DNA of 64,000 nucleotides from Pontibacter akesuensis (GCF_001611675.1 NZ_CP014766.1:1798001-1862000), one strand, 5' to 3'; counted from the stretch's first letter, positions 16,929 through 26,268 are shown. The notes: generated by a model not told the origin, from the sequence alone. Numbers and translations: made by a program.

Positions 16929-17336
16929 TCAGCCCCGGAAGTTGCGGTTGGCCTTTTTCTCTGCCTGCTTTTTCTTTCCCTCCAGCCGGCGCCTTACGCT
17001 GGAGCGGGTGGGCTTGGTGGAGGTGCGCTTCTTTTGCCGCGTCAGGGCCTGCCGCAGCAGCTCGCTGAACCGCTCCATGCACAGCTCCTTGTTCCGAAGC
17101 TGAGTGCGCTCCGTCTGGCATACCACCTGCAGGTAGCCCTCGTTGTTGATGCGGTTAGCCAGTTTCTCCAGCACCAGTGCCTTCTCCGTTTCCGACAGCA
17201 GCTCCGAGTTTTCCACATGAAACTTCAGCTCCACCTTGGTGTTTACCTTGTTCACGTTCTGGCCGCCGGCACCACCGCTTCGCGACGTCTGAAACTGCAG
17301 CTCGCGCTCAAAATCCCGTCCTCCTAAGTTCGCCAT
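16929..17336 (-). CDS. arfB: Alternative ribosome-rescue factor ArfB (YaeJ-type peptidyl-tRNA hydrolase)
   Basis: About 135 residues from the ATG at 17336 (MANLGGRDFERELQF); the frame continues to an ATG at 17393, but that 19-residue extension is Gln/Arg-rich and unlike the family. The catalytic GGQ motif lies in SRSGGAGGQNVNKVNTKVEL, and the C-terminal tail KKRTSTKPTRSSVRRRLEGK with following Lys/Arg residues is the basic helix that enters the empty mRNA channel. The protein hydrolyses peptidyl-tRNA on ribosomes stalled without a stop codon. It lacks the codon-recognition domain of full release factors. Confidence 0.92.
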   Translation of the reverse strand: MANLGGRDFERELQFQTSRSGGAGGQNVNKVNTKVELKFHVENSELLSETEKALVLEKLANRINNEGYLQVVCQTERTQLRNKELCMERFSELLRQALTRQKKRTSTKPTRSSVRRRLEGKKKQAEKKANRNFRG

Positions 17337-17393
17337 ACTATCTTTTGCTCTTATTCCATGTTGGTTCTGCTGTTCCCTTTTCTGCCCAGGCAT

Positions 17394-17778
17394 TGGTTGG
17401 GTAATTTGGGCATCGCATTATAAAAAAATAACTGCTGCCCCTTTCATACCACGTAGGCAGGAGCAAAGGTGGCAGGTTGTGCCGATGTACGCAAACTGGC
17501 ATTGCCTGGTCTACATCAAAAGCAGCATATGCCCACCACAGAACCTACTTGCAAAGTATACCCGTAGTAGGGAATACGGCAAAATTATTTGCCGCACTAT
17601 CTATCAACTTAATTTAACAAAGGAAGACGCTATCAAATAATATGCGGGAGTCAGTACAACAGGATTTATATCCTGGAACTTAACAGTTCCCCGTTACATC
17701 AGCACCCAATCCGCCCGGACACGCGCCAGGCAAAATTACGCTGTTTGAAATGACAGCTCTTCCGTTAACAGCGTAGCT
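17394..17778. other. 385-bp spacer upstream of GH13 gene, with start-proximal hairpin
   Basis: No convincing gene. ACGCTGTT (17738-17745) and AACAGCGT (17767-17774) form a perfect 8-bp stem ending four bases before the ATG of the GH13 gene, which could modulate its translation. A second small dyad, CCGTA..TACGG, lies near 17564-17582. I found no clear TAnnTTTG box. Confidence 0.45.
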
Positions 17779-19434
17779 ATGCAAATGAAAGAGAAAGACC
17801 TTTGGTATAAGCATGCCATTATTTATGCCCTGGATGTAGAAACGTTCCAGGATTCGAACGGTGACGGCATCGGTGATTTCCAGGGCCTGATCGGGCGGCT
17901 GGATTACCTGGCCACCCTGGGTATCACCTGTATCTGGCTGCTGCCTTTTTACCCCACGCCCAACCGCGACAACGGCTATGACGTGATGGACTACTACAAC
18001 ATAGACAAGCGCCTTGGATCTTTGGGAGATTTTGCCGCTTTTATCCGGGAGGCCAATGAGCGTGGTATGCGCGTGCTAGTGGATTTGGTGGTCAACCATA
18101 CTTCCGATCAGCACCCCTGGTTCCAGGAATCGCGCAAGAACCCAAACTCCAAATTCCGCGATTTTTATACCTGGCGCAAAGAGAAACCGAAGGAGCAGAT
18201 AGCTAAACCCGCCTTCGCCGATAGGCAGGACGGCATCTGGACTTACGATGAAGAAGCCAAAGCTTACTACATGCACCGCTTCTACAAGCACCAGCCCGAC
18301 CTGAACCTGGGTAATCCTGAGGTGCACAAAGAGATTCACCACATCATGGGCTTCTGGCTGGCGCTGGGCGTTTCCGGTTTCCGGATAGATGCCGCGCACA
18401 TACTAGTGGAAAGCGACAGCGAAATAGACAAAGACGAGTACTATGACCTGATAGAGGACATGCGCGACTTCGTGACCCAGCACAGCAAGGATGCTATACT
18501 ACTGGCCGAGGCCTCAGGGCCTCCGGAAGTGGTGGGCAAGTTCTTTAAGGGCAGAGACCGCATGCACATGATGTTCAATTTCCTGCTAAACCAGCACGTG
18601 TTCCTCGCCCTCGCCCAAAAGAAAGGCATTCCGATTGCCAAAGGGCTGCGCATGCTGCCGCCTAAGGACGATGACCTGCAGTGGCTCAACTTCCTGCGCC
18701 ACCACGACGAACTGAACCTGGAGGACCTGGAAGAGCCCGAGACACAGGAGGTTTTCGATGTTTTTGCCCCTGATAAGGACATGCGCATTTTTGGACGCGG
18801 CATCCGCCGTCGCCTCGCCCCGATCCTGGGCGGCGACAGGCGCCGGATAGAACTCGCCTACAGCTTACTCTTCAGTTTGCCGGGCACCCCCGTAATACAG
18901 TATGGTGCCGAGATCGGTATGGGCGATGATTTGTCGCTGGAAGGACGTAAAAGCGTGCGCACGCCCATGCAGTGGACAACGGAAGAAAATGGCGGTTTCT
19001 CCAACGCCCCGGTCGATCAGTTGCCCCGCCCCGTTATTTCGGGGGGAGCTTATGGGTATAAAAAGGTGAATGTGGTACAGCAGCAGCGGGAGACAAATTC
19101 GCTCCTGAACTGGATGGAGCGTGTTATCCGGCTGCGCCGCCAGTACCCCGAACTCGGCTCCGGCACGTCCGACATACTGCAGGTAGGAAACGAGAAGGTG
19201 TTTGCGCACTCCTGCGAGCTGGTGTACACCACCGTTGTGGTACATAATTTAAGTGACGACGATGTAACCGTTACCCTGCCCGCACTGGACCAGAAGGACA
19301 AGTATATGGTGGAAGTGTTCAGCAACGATGACTACGATATGCCAAAGAAGGGACAGGTAGAACTAAAACCTTACGGGTACCGCTGGTTCAGGCTGCACCC
19401 TGCAAAAAAAGAGAACAGGGAAGGCAAGGCATAA
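17779..19434 (+). CDS. GH13-family alpha-glucosyl hydrolase/transferase (trehalose synthase or alpha-amylase like)
   Basis: 551 residues, cytoplasmic (no signal peptide). (beta/alpha)8 GH13 barrel with the conserved regions: DLVVNHTSDQHPWF, nucleophile Asp204 in GFRIDAAH, acid/base Glu244 in LLAEASG, and Asp310 in LRHHDELNL. GDGIGDFQGLIGRLDYLATL near the N terminus is the usual start of TreS/oligo-1,6-glucosidase-type enzymes. RTPMQW in SVRTPMQWTTEENGGFS is shared with trehalose synthases and alpha-glucosidases. The C-terminal beta domain ends in a Lys/Glu tail. Likely works on maltose, trehalose or short alpha-glucans; the exact reaction cannot be decided. Followed after 68 bp by a site-2 protease gene. 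Confidence 0.88.
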   Translation: MQMKEKDLWYKHAIIYALDVETFQDSNGDGIGDFQGLIGRLDYLATLGITCIWLLPFYPTPNRDNGYDVMDYYNIDKRLGSLGDFAAFIREANERGMRVLVDLVVNHTSDQHPWFQESRKNPNSKFRDFYTWRKEKPKEQIAKPAFADRQDGIWTYDEEAKAYYMHRFYKHQPDLNLGNPEVHKEIHHIMGFWLALGVSGFRIDAAHILVESDSEIDKDEYYDLIEDMRDFVTQHSKDAILLAEASGPPEVVGKFFKGRDRMHMMFNFLLNQHVFLALAQKKGIPIAKGLRMLPPKDDDLQWLNFLRHHDELNLEDLEEPETQEVFDVFAPDKDMRIFGRGIRRRLAPILGGDRRRIELAYSLLFSLPGTPVIQYGAEIGMGDDLSLEGRKSVRTPMQWTTEENGGFSNAPVDQLPRPVISGGAYGYKKVNVVQQQRETNSLLNWMERVIRLRRQYPELGSGTSDILQVGNEKVFAHSCELVYTTVVVHNLSDDDVTVTLPALDQKDKYMVEVFSNDDYDMPKKGQVELKPYGYRWFRLHPAKKENREGKA

Positions 19435-19439
19435 ACCGC

Positions 19440-19475
19440 CCCTGTTGGCGCGGCACTTCAGTCACGCTAACAGGG
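19440..19475 (+). terminator. Hairpin between GH13 and site-2 protease genes
   Basis: CCCTGTTGGCG (19440-19450) pairs with CGCTAACAGGG (19465-19475) with one internal mismatch. No clear T-run follows (ATATTTAATTAG), so it may be a weak terminator or an RNA-stability hairpin. Confidence 0.5.
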
Positions 19476-19502
19476 ATATTTAATTAGTTTAAAGTATAAG
19501 GC

Positions 19503-20582
19503 ATGAAGTGGTCGCTAAACTTAGGTAGAATTGCAGGCATAAAAATTCTTGTGCACTGGACCTTTGTGCTCCTGTTGGGCTGGGTTGCCTTCACGGAAGC
19601 GCAGCGGGGCAGCGATATGGCCACTACCCTGCTGGCCATGGCTTTTATACTTGCGGTCTTTTTCTGTGTGGTGCTGCACGAGTTGGGGCACTCCCTCACA
19701 GCACGGCGTTTCGGCATCAACACCAAAATGATAACGCTGCTGCCCATTGGCGGAGTGGCCAGTTTAGAGCGGATGCCCGAGCAGCCACGCAAGGAGCTGC
19801 TTATCGCGGCCGCCGGCCCGGCTGTAAACGTGGTAATTGCGCTTATCCTTTGGCTGGTGCTCCCTTCGCTCCAGAATGTGCCGACACAGGAGTTCTTTCA
19901 GCAAATTACGCCGGCTAACTTTTTTTACATGCTGCTGATCGTAAATGTGGTGCTGGTGGTGTTTAACGCCATTCCCGCTTTCCCGATGGATGGCGGGCGC
20001 GTACTTCGGGCGTTGCTGGCGTTCAAGCTAGGTCGCGTGCGGGCTACCCAGATTGCCGCCAACATAGGCCAGTTGCTCGCGATCCTGTTCGTTTTCGTCG
20101 GCTTTATGTATAACCCCTTTCTTATTCTGATTGGGGCCTTTGTTTTTTTCGGGGCTTATTCTGAGAACATACTTGTACAGCACCTCGATCACCTGCGCGG
20201 CCACTCCGTGCGCGAGGGAATGATGACCAACTTCGTGACGCTGGCTCCCTCAGAAACAGTACGCGATGCCGTGAGCAAACTGCTGATGGGCTCCGAGCAT
20301 GAGTTCATTGTGGAGCAGGAAGGACAGGTAGTCGGCACACTTACCCGCTCCCAACTGATACAGGCTGTGAAAGAAGAGCAAATGCACCGGCCGGTGGCGG
20401 AAATCATGTCGGCGGATGTGAAAGCATTTAACGTGCAGGACAAGTTAGCCGACGCTTACACCGAACTGCAAAAGACCAAAGCGCCGCTTTATCCCGTACT
20501 CGAAAACGGCCGCCTTGCCGGTGTTATCAATACCGATAACATCAATGAGTTTATCATGGTCAAATCTGCGCTGACGCATTAG
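19503..20582 (+). CDS. Site-2 protease family (M50) membrane metalloprotease with CBS domains
   Basis: 359 residues. Multi-pass N-terminal half with zinc motif HELGH (59-63) in a hydrophobic segment and the second ligand motif [14 protein letters not shown] (Asp163). The C-terminal part (about 225-350) carries two CBS-like repeats ([40 protein letters not shown]), which often bind adenosyl nucleotides. It is the SpoIVFB/Rip-like branch that cleaves membrane-spanning substrates, without a PDZ domain. CBS domains suggest control by energy charge, known for related proteases. Possibly co-transcribed with the GH13 gene, though a hairpin lies between them. Confidence 0.93.
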   Translation: MKWSLNLGRIAGIKILVHWTFVLLLGWVAFTEAQRGSDMATTLLAMAFILAVFFCVVLHELGHSLTARRFGINTKMITLLPIGGVASLERMPEQPRKELLIAAAGPAVNVVIALILWLVLPSLQNVPTQEFFQQITPANFFYMLLIVNVVLVVFNAIPAFPMDGGRVLRALLAFKLGRVRATQIAANIGQLLAILFVFVGFMYNPFLILIGAFVFFGAYSENILVQHLDHLRGHSVREGMMTNFVTLAPSETVRDAVSKLLMGSEHEFIVEQEGQVVGTLTRSQLIQAVKEEQMHRPVAEIMSADVKAFNVQDKLADAYTELQKTKAPLYPVLENGRLAGVINTDNINEFIMVKSALTH

Positions 20583-20642
20583 CAGGTAGGGTAGCCTAGG
20601 CTGTTTCCTATTAGCTGCAAGTATGGTATGAATCAAGTATAA

Positions 20643-20797
20643 GTATAAACCCACCCCTCCGGGGAAGGGAATTTATCTCACCCCAGCCCTCTCTTTATAG
20701 AGGGCCCTACTCCCGAAACAGGAGAGGGAGTGCTGCTTACTGTAATCCAACCACCCCCGCCTTATCCAAGGAGGGGAGTTATCCGCAGTAGTGTAAA
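20643..20797. repeat. C/G-rich hairpin tract preceding composite repeat copy A
   Basis: Contains CACCCCTCCGGGGAAGGG, CCCTCTCTTTATAGAGGG and CTCCCGAAACAGGAG, three short dyads of a type scattered between Bacteroidota genes; a shortened version of the first occurs near 51312. Two overlapping CAAGTATAA/AAGTATAAA words precede it at 20634-20649. Confidence 0.55.
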
Positions 20798-21152
20798 CAT
20801 CCCCCTACCCCCTTCAAAGGGGGACTTAGCCTTTATTGCATAGCGAAAGCTGTGGCTATATGAGCTGATTCCAGTCCTTGGGTTGAGCGCCTTGTGCATG
20901 TTGCGGTGCCCGTTAAGGGCAGCCCGCAGCGGAGCGAGGAGCAGCTTCAGGCACACAGCGCGATGCCCGAGGACGGGGCCTCACGGCCGTGAGCGCTCCA
21001 AAATCAGAAGTGAAACAGTAGGTAATTGGAAACTGGAGGATCAGCCGCCGCTAGAAAAGTTAGCTTGGTTCAAAGTATGGCAAACAGTGGCTATAGAAGT
21101 ATAAACTGCTTAAAGCAGAAGCAGATCGAGGCACAAGCGGACGCTTGCGCCA
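20798..21152 (+). repeat. Composite interspersed repeat, copy A
   Basis: About 355 bp. In order: CATCCCCCTACCCCC; AGTCCTTGGGTTGAGCGCC; a variable centre; GCGCGATGCCCGAGGAC with CGGCCGTGAGCGCTCC; GAAGTGAAACAGTAGGTAAT; GTGGCTATAGAAGTATA; and the closing dyad CACAAGCGGACGCTTGCGCC. The same blocks, order and orientation occur in copies B (42421-42797) and C (48524-48870). A 9-bp stem joins 20874-20882 with 20966-20974, and inner stems are 20893-20897/20951-20955 and 20907-20911/20917-20921. Confidence 0.88.
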
Positions 21153-21213
21153 GATATAAGCTAGCATACCATCGGCAGTGAAAAGAAGAAAACAGAGGAC
21201 TACACCCCACATA

Positions 21214-21267
21214 TACGAAAATAATCGTACTAACACTTTGCATTACGAAACTATTCGTATATACTTG
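21214..21267 (+). promoter_or_regulatory. Operator/promoter of the BlaI-BlaR1-like pair
   Basis: Two dyads TACGA-N6-TCGTA at 21214-21229 and 21244-21259, centres 30 bp apart. TTTG (21237-21240) and TATACTTG (21260-21267) make a -33/-7 promoter with 19-bp spacing, one base off TAnnTTTG. The second dyad fills the spacer between the boxes, so a bound BlaI-type dimer would block the polymerase. Confidence 0.75.
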
Positions 21268-21306
21268 TAGTACAACAAGCAAATCACCGTTAACTCATTA
21301 TCATCT

Positions 21307-21696
21307 ATGGCTTTAGAACCAACTCCCAAACCGACAGAGTCTGAACTGGAGATACTACAGGTGCTGTGGCAGCACGGTGCCAGCACCGTTCGGTTTGTAC
21401 ACGAAGAACTAAGCAAGACAAAGGACGCCGGCTATACCACCACACTCAAGCTCATGCAGATTATGGCGGAGAAAAAGATGCTGGAGGCGGATAAAACTAG
21501 CCGCTCGCACATTTTCAGGCCGCTGCTGCAGGAGGAGGATACGCAGCAGCAGTTGCTCAACCGCTTTCTGGACACCACATTCAGGGGCTCGGCCAGTAAG
21601 CTGGTGATGCAGGCGCTCGGCAACAGCCGCACCTCCAAAGAGGAGTTAGACGAAATCAGAAACCTGTTAAATAAACTGGAAGGAGGATCCCAATGA
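21307..21696 (+). CDS. BlaI/MecI/CopY-family transcriptional repressor
   Basis: 129 residues, full length for the family. Winged helix-turn-helix about 8-75 (PTESELEILQVLWQHGASTVRFV is the family's opening) followed by a C-terminal dimerisation helix. BlaI proteins bind dyads as dimers and are removed by cleavage after signalling through a BlaR1-type membrane protease. The gene overlaps the protease gene by 4 bp (ATGA), so the two are translationally coupled. Two matching dyads are in the promoter, suggesting autorepression. No beta-lactamase is nearby, so the regulon is probably not antibiotic resistance; in Bacteroidota many such pairs have unknown targets. Confidence 0.94.
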   Translation: MALEPTPKPTESELEILQVLWQHGASTVRFVHEELSKTKDAGYTTTLKLMQIMAEKKMLEADKTSRSHIFRPLLQEEDTQQQLLNRFLDTTFRGSASKLVMQALGNSRTSKEELDEIRNLLNKLEGGSQ

Positions 21697-23687
21697 ACCA
21701 ACTCGCAAACCTAATACCCGAAGGACTCATAAATGCCCTCGGCTGGACCTTGCTGCACTCGCTCTGGCAAGGTGCCTTTGTGGCCCTGCTGCTAAGCCTG
21801 CTGCTGGTGCTGTTGCACCGCCACACGGCCCGCACGCGCTATGCTGTTTCCGGCGCAGCGATGACCGCTCAGTTGCTCCTTTCCCTCGGCACTTTTGGCT
21901 TTTACTACGCACAGCATCAGGCACCGGCCCAAATGTTTTATACTTCGGAGGCTGTTAGCACACTTGCTGTGGCAACACCAGCGCCTTCTTTCTGGGCAGA
22001 CCCGCTTGCCGTGGCACAGGTATACTTTGAGCAGCACCTGCCGCTGTTGGTAACATTGTGGCTGCTGGGCCTTGTGCTGATGACTGTCCGGTTGATTGGC
22101 GGCGTGGCTTACACGCAGCGCCTGCGACACTACAAAACGCGCGTAGCCGCCGTGCAGTGGCAGCAGCGGCTGAAAATGCTGAGCGAGCGGTTGGGCGTAA
22201 AAAAAGGCGTGCAGTTACTGGAGTCGGCGCTGGTTCAGGTGCCCATGGCCATTGGCGTGGCAAAACCGGTAATACTTTTCCCCATCGGCGCCCTCACTGG
22301 CCTAAGTCAGGCACAGGTAGAGGCCATACTTGCCCACGAGCTGGCACACATTGCCCGAAAGGACTACCTGTTCAACCTGCTTCAATCGGTGGTGGATTTG
22401 CTGTTCTTTTACCATCCGGCCATGTGGTGGCTGTCTGGTGTAGTGCGGGCCGAGCGGGAAAACTGCTGCGATGATTTAGCTGTGGCCCTTTGCGGCGACA
22501 CGCTCACTTATGCGCGGGCGCTCACTGAAATTGAGTCGCTGCACCTAACGGGAGCGCCGGCCATGGCACTGGCTTTTTCCGGGAAGCGCGGCAAACTGAT
22601 GCACCGCATCAAGCGTTTGCTCGGAAGGCAGCCGCTTACTCCTAGCTTTTCGGAGGGCTTTGCGGCTGGATTGGTGCTGGTGGCAGGTATGCTGGTGCTC
22701 ACGTTTGGCGCTTCGGCAGCTTTGAGGCCGCAGAACGATACCACGCATGCCCAAACGGCAAAGAATAACTTAGATAAAACCACACCGGCACCTGATGTGC
22801 CAGAGGCAAATGCCTACGTAGCCCAGGACTCCGCCGGCGAAAACCGTAACGTGATTCTCATCACCAACAAAAAAGGAAAAGTAAAAGAACTGTACGTAAA
22901 TGGCAAGCGCATACCCGACCGCGACCTGAACAAGTATAAATCCCTGATCGACCAGCGCCTGCAGGCCATGGAGAACGCCACGAAAGCCGGCCGTGCAGAA
23001 GCGCAGGAATTGGTGGCGCAGGCAAGCAGCGAACTGGCAGACGCACGCACCGAAAGCAGCGTTGCCCCTGCCCCTCCGGTGGCACCTTTACCACCCGCTT
23101 ACAGAATTGCAGTGGCTCCCCCGCTTCCGCCTATGCCCCCTGCACCACCACAAAGTAACGCCACCAGGAAAGAGATAAAGCAGTATGAGCAGGAGGTAAA
23201 AGCGTTTGAGGAGGAGATGGCGCAGTTTAAGGAAGAGCTTCATGCGGTGGAGAAGCTGGAGCGTGGCTACAGAACGCAGGGCATCTGGAACGACAGCACC
23301 TACCGGGACCAGAAAAAGCTTCAGAGAGAGATGATGCAGCAAAGCAAGCTTCAAAGAGCTGAAATGGAAGCAAAGCGCGAAGAAATGGGCACCCGAAGAC
23401 CAGACTTGGACAGAAGAAGGGCGGAAATAGAGCAGCGCAGGGCCGAGATGGAAGTCCGAAGAGCTGAGACGGACGTACGCAGGGCCGAAATGGAGCAGCG
23501 CCGGAAAGAGCAGGAGAAGATTCGGAAGAAAATGCGGGAGGAACTGGTGAAGGATGGGCTGATTGAAAGCGACAGCAGTGACCTAAACATGCAGTTCAAC
23601 AACGACGCACTGTACATCAACGGCAAAAAACAGCCCCAGCACGTGTACGATAAGTATAAAAAGATTCTGGAAGGGAAACAGCCGTAA
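21693..23687 (+). CDS. BlaR1-like M56 membrane metallopeptidase with coiled-coil C terminus
   Basis: 664 residues. N-terminal M56 domain with four hydrophobic segments and the zinc motif HELAH (His215, Glu216, His219) followed by the downstream acidic ligand in ERENCCDD. After a fourth membrane segment (about 325-345) there is no penicillin-binding sensor domain as in true BlaR1. Instead there are two short similar units, ELYVNGKRIPDRDLNKYKSL (about 405) and ALYINGKKQPQHVYDKYKKI (C-terminal), separated by a Pro/Ala stretch and a long charged helix with heptads RRAEIEQ, RRAEMEV, RRAETDV, RRAEMEQ. The sensor is therefore something other than a beta-lactam; the NGK-type units may be the extracytoplasmic ligand part (inference). 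Confidence 0.9.
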   Translation: MNQLANLIPEGLINALGWTLLHSLWQGAFVALLLSLLLVLLHRHTARTRYAVSGAAMTAQLLLSLGTFGFYYAQHQAPAQMFYTSEAVSTLAVATPAPSFWADPLAVAQVYFEQHLPLLVTLWLLGLVLMTVRLIGGVAYTQRLRHYKTRVAAVQWQQRLKMLSERLGVKKGVQLLESALVQVPMAIGVAKPVILFPIGALTGLSQAQVEAILAHELAHIARKDYLFNLLQSVVDLLFFYHPAMWWLSGVVRAERENCCDDLAVALCGDTLTYARALTEIESLHLTGAPAMALAFSGKRGKLMHRIKRLLGRQPLTPSFSEGFAAGLVLVAGMLVLTFGASAALRPQNDTTHAQTAKNNLDKTTPAPDVPEANAYVAQDSAGENRNVILITNKKGKVKELYVNGKRIPDRDLNKYKSLIDQRLQAMENATKAGRAEAQELVAQASSELADARTESSVAPAPPVAPLPPAYRIAVAPPLPPMPPAPPQSNATRKEIKQYEQEVKAFEEEMAQFKEELHAVEKLERGYRTQGIWNDSTYRDQKKLQREMMQQSKLQRAEMEAKREEMGTRRPDLDRRRAEIEQRRAEMEVRRAETDVRRAEMEQRRKEQEKIRKKMREELVKDGLIESDSSDLNMQFNNDALYINGKKQPQHVYDKYKKILEGKQP

Positions 23688-23713
23688 CCCCGCTGCCGCA
23701 CCCCATCCGAAAC

Positions 23714-23752
23714 AAAAAGGCCTGCCACTTGTATAAATTGGCAGGCCTTTTT
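23714..23752. terminator. Terminator after BlaR1-like gene
   Basis: Perfect 14-bp arms 23714-23727 and 23739-23752 (AAAAAGGCCTGCCA and complement) with an 11-nt loop and a T-run. Confidence 0.93.
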
Positions 23753-23962
23753 GCTTAAATTGCTTACTGGCTATATTTAATCGGACCACAATACATCCTA
23801 GAAAGGGTGAATTTGCGTAAGATATACCGCCTGCCTCTCCGGAGGCCTGGTATTTGTATGATCTTAATTTCTGGAGGCAAACCTAACCGCGAACATTCCG
23901 GCTCAAATACGGGCTGATGCGGCACTTTTGCAGTGCGAAAGCTGATTTTTATAGTACTAACG

Positions 23963-23970
23963 TATTTTTG
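23963..23970 (+). promoter_or_regulatory. Candidate -7 box upstream of matrixin-like gene
   Basis: TATTTTTG fits TAnnTTTG exactly, 32 bp before the ATG at 24003. I find no TTTG at the proper -33 distance, so this rests on one box. Confidence 0.4.
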
Positions 23971-24002
23971 TTTCATCACAACCATGACTGTTACCTCTTT
24001 TT

Positions 24003-26132
24003 ATGGCTAAAGTATACCCCCTCGTTTTAACAGGGTGGCGCACCACGTTTATGCTGCTTGCCCTTGTTTTTTTCCTCCCGCTCCACTTTGCCTTTGCTTC
24101 CGACACCCAGCACATGGTGCCGCTCACGCTGAAAGAGCGCGTGCAGCAGGCTGATTTTATCGTGGAAGGAGAAGTAGTACGCCAGCAGTCGTTCTGGGAT
24201 GCACGGCACGAAAACATCTACACCTCCAACCTTATCCAGGTATACAAGTCTTTTAAAGGCGATGTGCGGGCAGAGCAGCTGGAAATCATCACAGAGGGTG
24301 GCACGGTTGGTTTCAGCAAGCACGTATACTCTACGGCACTTCAGCTGCAGCCCGGCCAGCAAGGTTTGTTTTTCCTGGACCGGCAGCAGCAACTGCAGCG
24401 TACGCCAGCCACCACCAGCCTTAGCACCACCGCCTACGGCAGCCAGCAGGGCTTTGTGAAGTATGACGCGGCAAACCGAACAGCCCGAAGTGTGTTCGAC
24501 AGCTACAGCAGCACAAAGCAGCTGTATGAGGCGGTTACCAGGGAAACCGGCCAAAGCTACCGCTCCATTTCCAGGAACCCAAGCTTAGAGGCACCGGCTT
24601 TGGAAAATCGCCAGCAGGCGCAAAAAGCGCCTCTTGCTCCGGTTATTACCAGCTTCTCGCCTACGGTAGCCAGTGCCGGCACTGGCACTGTGCTTACTAT
24701 TAACGGCACCGGCTTCGGCAACAGCCGGGGAGATGGGTTTGTGGCGTTCCAGAATGCGGATGATGGGGGACAGACCACGGTAAAGCCACTGGAGACAGAG
24801 TACATCTCCTGGACAAACACACAGATAAAGCTTTACATTCCCTCTGCCACTGAGGAGGGCGGCACCGCAGGCTCCGGGCGTATTATCGTTTCCACAAACG
24901 ATGACGCCTCCATAACTTCCCTTGCGCCTATCATCCTCGAGTTTGCCTACTCCAACGTTGAGTTTGAGGGCAAGGCTTTCAAGCCAATTTTGATAAACCA
25001 GAACCGCAGCGGGGGCTACACCATACGCTTCGCCCCAAGTATGCAAAACAGGCAGGCAGCCAAAGAAGGCTTCCGAAGGGCCATGAATTCCTGGATCTGC
25101 GTATCTGAGGTTAATTGGGAAATTGGCTCTCCCACTACCGTTGAGAAGGCAGCCGACGACGGAGTGAACGTTATTCGTTTTGCGCCCGGTTCTACCACAG
25201 GCGCCGGCGTATTGGCCCGCACCATCAGCCGCTATGAAGGGTGCGCCAGTAACAACGACACATTGTTCTGGGTATCGGAATTCGATATGGAGATAAACAG
25301 CACGATCAGTTGGCAGTACGGCCCCGCCGGCCCCGGTCAAAATCAGTTTGACTTTGAAACGGTAATGCTGCACGAACTGGGGCACGCCCACCAGCTAAGC
25401 CACGTGAACCTGGACCGTGCCGTGATGCTGTATGCCATTGAGTCGGAAAGACTGTACCGCGACCTTAGCACACTGGACATCAAAGGTGCCAATCTGGTGA
25501 TGGCAAATAGTACCGGAGCAAACATATGCGAACAGCCGCCCATCGTGCCGCTCCTTACCGGAGACTGTAACCTCTCTCCCGAAATTTACACGATTCAGGC
25601 AGACTTCTTTATGTCTAACAGTGCGGTGCGGGTGGACTGGGTAACGATAAACGAGCGTACGGTAGATTATTTTGTTGTACAGCGCAGCGCTGATCGCATA
25701 GCGTGGGAGGACGTAAGCACAGTAGATGCCAAAGGCTCCAGAACCAATACAGACAGCCTGGACTATACCCTCACCGACACATCGCCGCTGCCGGATGTAA
25801 GCTACTACCGCCTGCAGGTGTTCTACACCGACGGCACATCCAGCTTCTCGCCTTCGGCGCGCGTGCTTGACCCTGCTTCACTGCGCGTGTTCAAAGTGTT
25901 TCCGAACCCTTTCGTGGATGAGCTGAGCCTGTTCTACATCGTGCAGACCTCCACCACCATGGACATTGAAATGTACAGCATGACAGGAAAGCTGGTGCGC
26001 GATTTCACGCTGCAGGTGTATGATGCGAACGTGCCTGTAACATTGGATTTGTCGGGAATTGCGGCAGGCGTATACATACTGAAATGGCAGGAAGGCAACA
26101 GAAGCGGTCAGCAGAAAGTCATTAAACTCTGA
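24003..26132 (+). CDS. Secreted matrixin-like metalloprotease with IPT/TIG domain and T9SS sorting domain
   Basis: 709 residues. Signal peptide (FLPLHFAFASD); an N-terminal domain; an IPT/TIG Ig-like domain (about 215-320, PVITSFSPTVASAGTGTVLTINGTGFG); a metzincin-type catalytic domain with HELGHAHQLSH (His457, Glu458, His461, His467) and a following Met (AVMLYAIES) that could be the Met-turn; a fibronectin-III-like stretch; and a C-terminal type A sorting domain beginning VFPNPFVDELSLFY and ending GVYILKWQEGNRSGQQKVIKL. It should leave the cell by the type IX pathway. Family placement (matrixin, M10-like) is by motif only. Monocistronic, bracketed by strong terminators. Confidence 0.88.
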   Translation: MAKVYPLVLTGWRTTFMLLALVFFLPLHFAFASDTQHMVPLTLKERVQQADFIVEGEVVRQQSFWDARHENIYTSNLIQVYKSFKGDVRAEQLEIITEGGTVGFSKHVYSTALQLQPGQQGLFFLDRQQQLQRTPATTSLSTTAYGSQQGFVKYDAANRTARSVFDSYSSTKQLYEAVTRETGQSYRSISRNPSLEAPALENRQQAQKAPLAPVITSFSPTVASAGTGTVLTINGTGFGNSRGDGFVAFQNADDGGQTTVKPLETEYISWTNTQIKLYIPSATEEGGTAGSGRIIVSTNDDASITSLAPIILEFAYSNVEFEGKAFKPILINQNRSGGYTIRFAPSMQNRQAAKEGFRRAMNSWICVSEVNWEIGSPTTVEKAADDGVNVIRFAPGSTTGAGVLARTISRYEGCASNNDTLFWVSEFDMEINSTISWQYGPAGPGQNQFDFETVMLHELGHAHQLSHVNLDRAVMLYAIESERLYRDLSTLDIKGANLVMANSTGANICEQPPIVPLLTGDCNLSPEIYTIQADFFMSNSAVRVDWVTINERTVDYFVVQRSADRIAWEDVSTVDAKGSRTNTDSLDYTLTDTSPLPDVSYYRLQVFYTDGTSSFSPSARVLDPASLRVFKVFPNPFVDELSLFYIVQTSTTMDIEMYSMTGKLVRDFTLQVYDANVPVTLDLSGIAAGVYILKWQEGNRSGQQKVIKL

Positions 26133-26178
26133 TAAAGCTTCAGTAAGTAAAGCCCGCGTAACGCTATTCTGCTACAGG

Positions 26179-26231
26179 AAAGGCAGCAGGCAGGAAGCTT
26201 GCTGTAGAAGCTTCCTGCCTGCTGCCTTTTT
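26179..26231. terminator. Strong bidirectional terminator
   Basis: Perfect 22-bp arms 26179-26200 and 26208-26229 with a 7-nt loop (core GGCAGCAGGCAGGAAGCTT), ending in Ts. It follows the matrixin-like gene. Confidence 0.92.
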
Positions 26232-26268
26232 AGTGAACTACAGTGGCCGCTTACCTGCGCCACAATGC

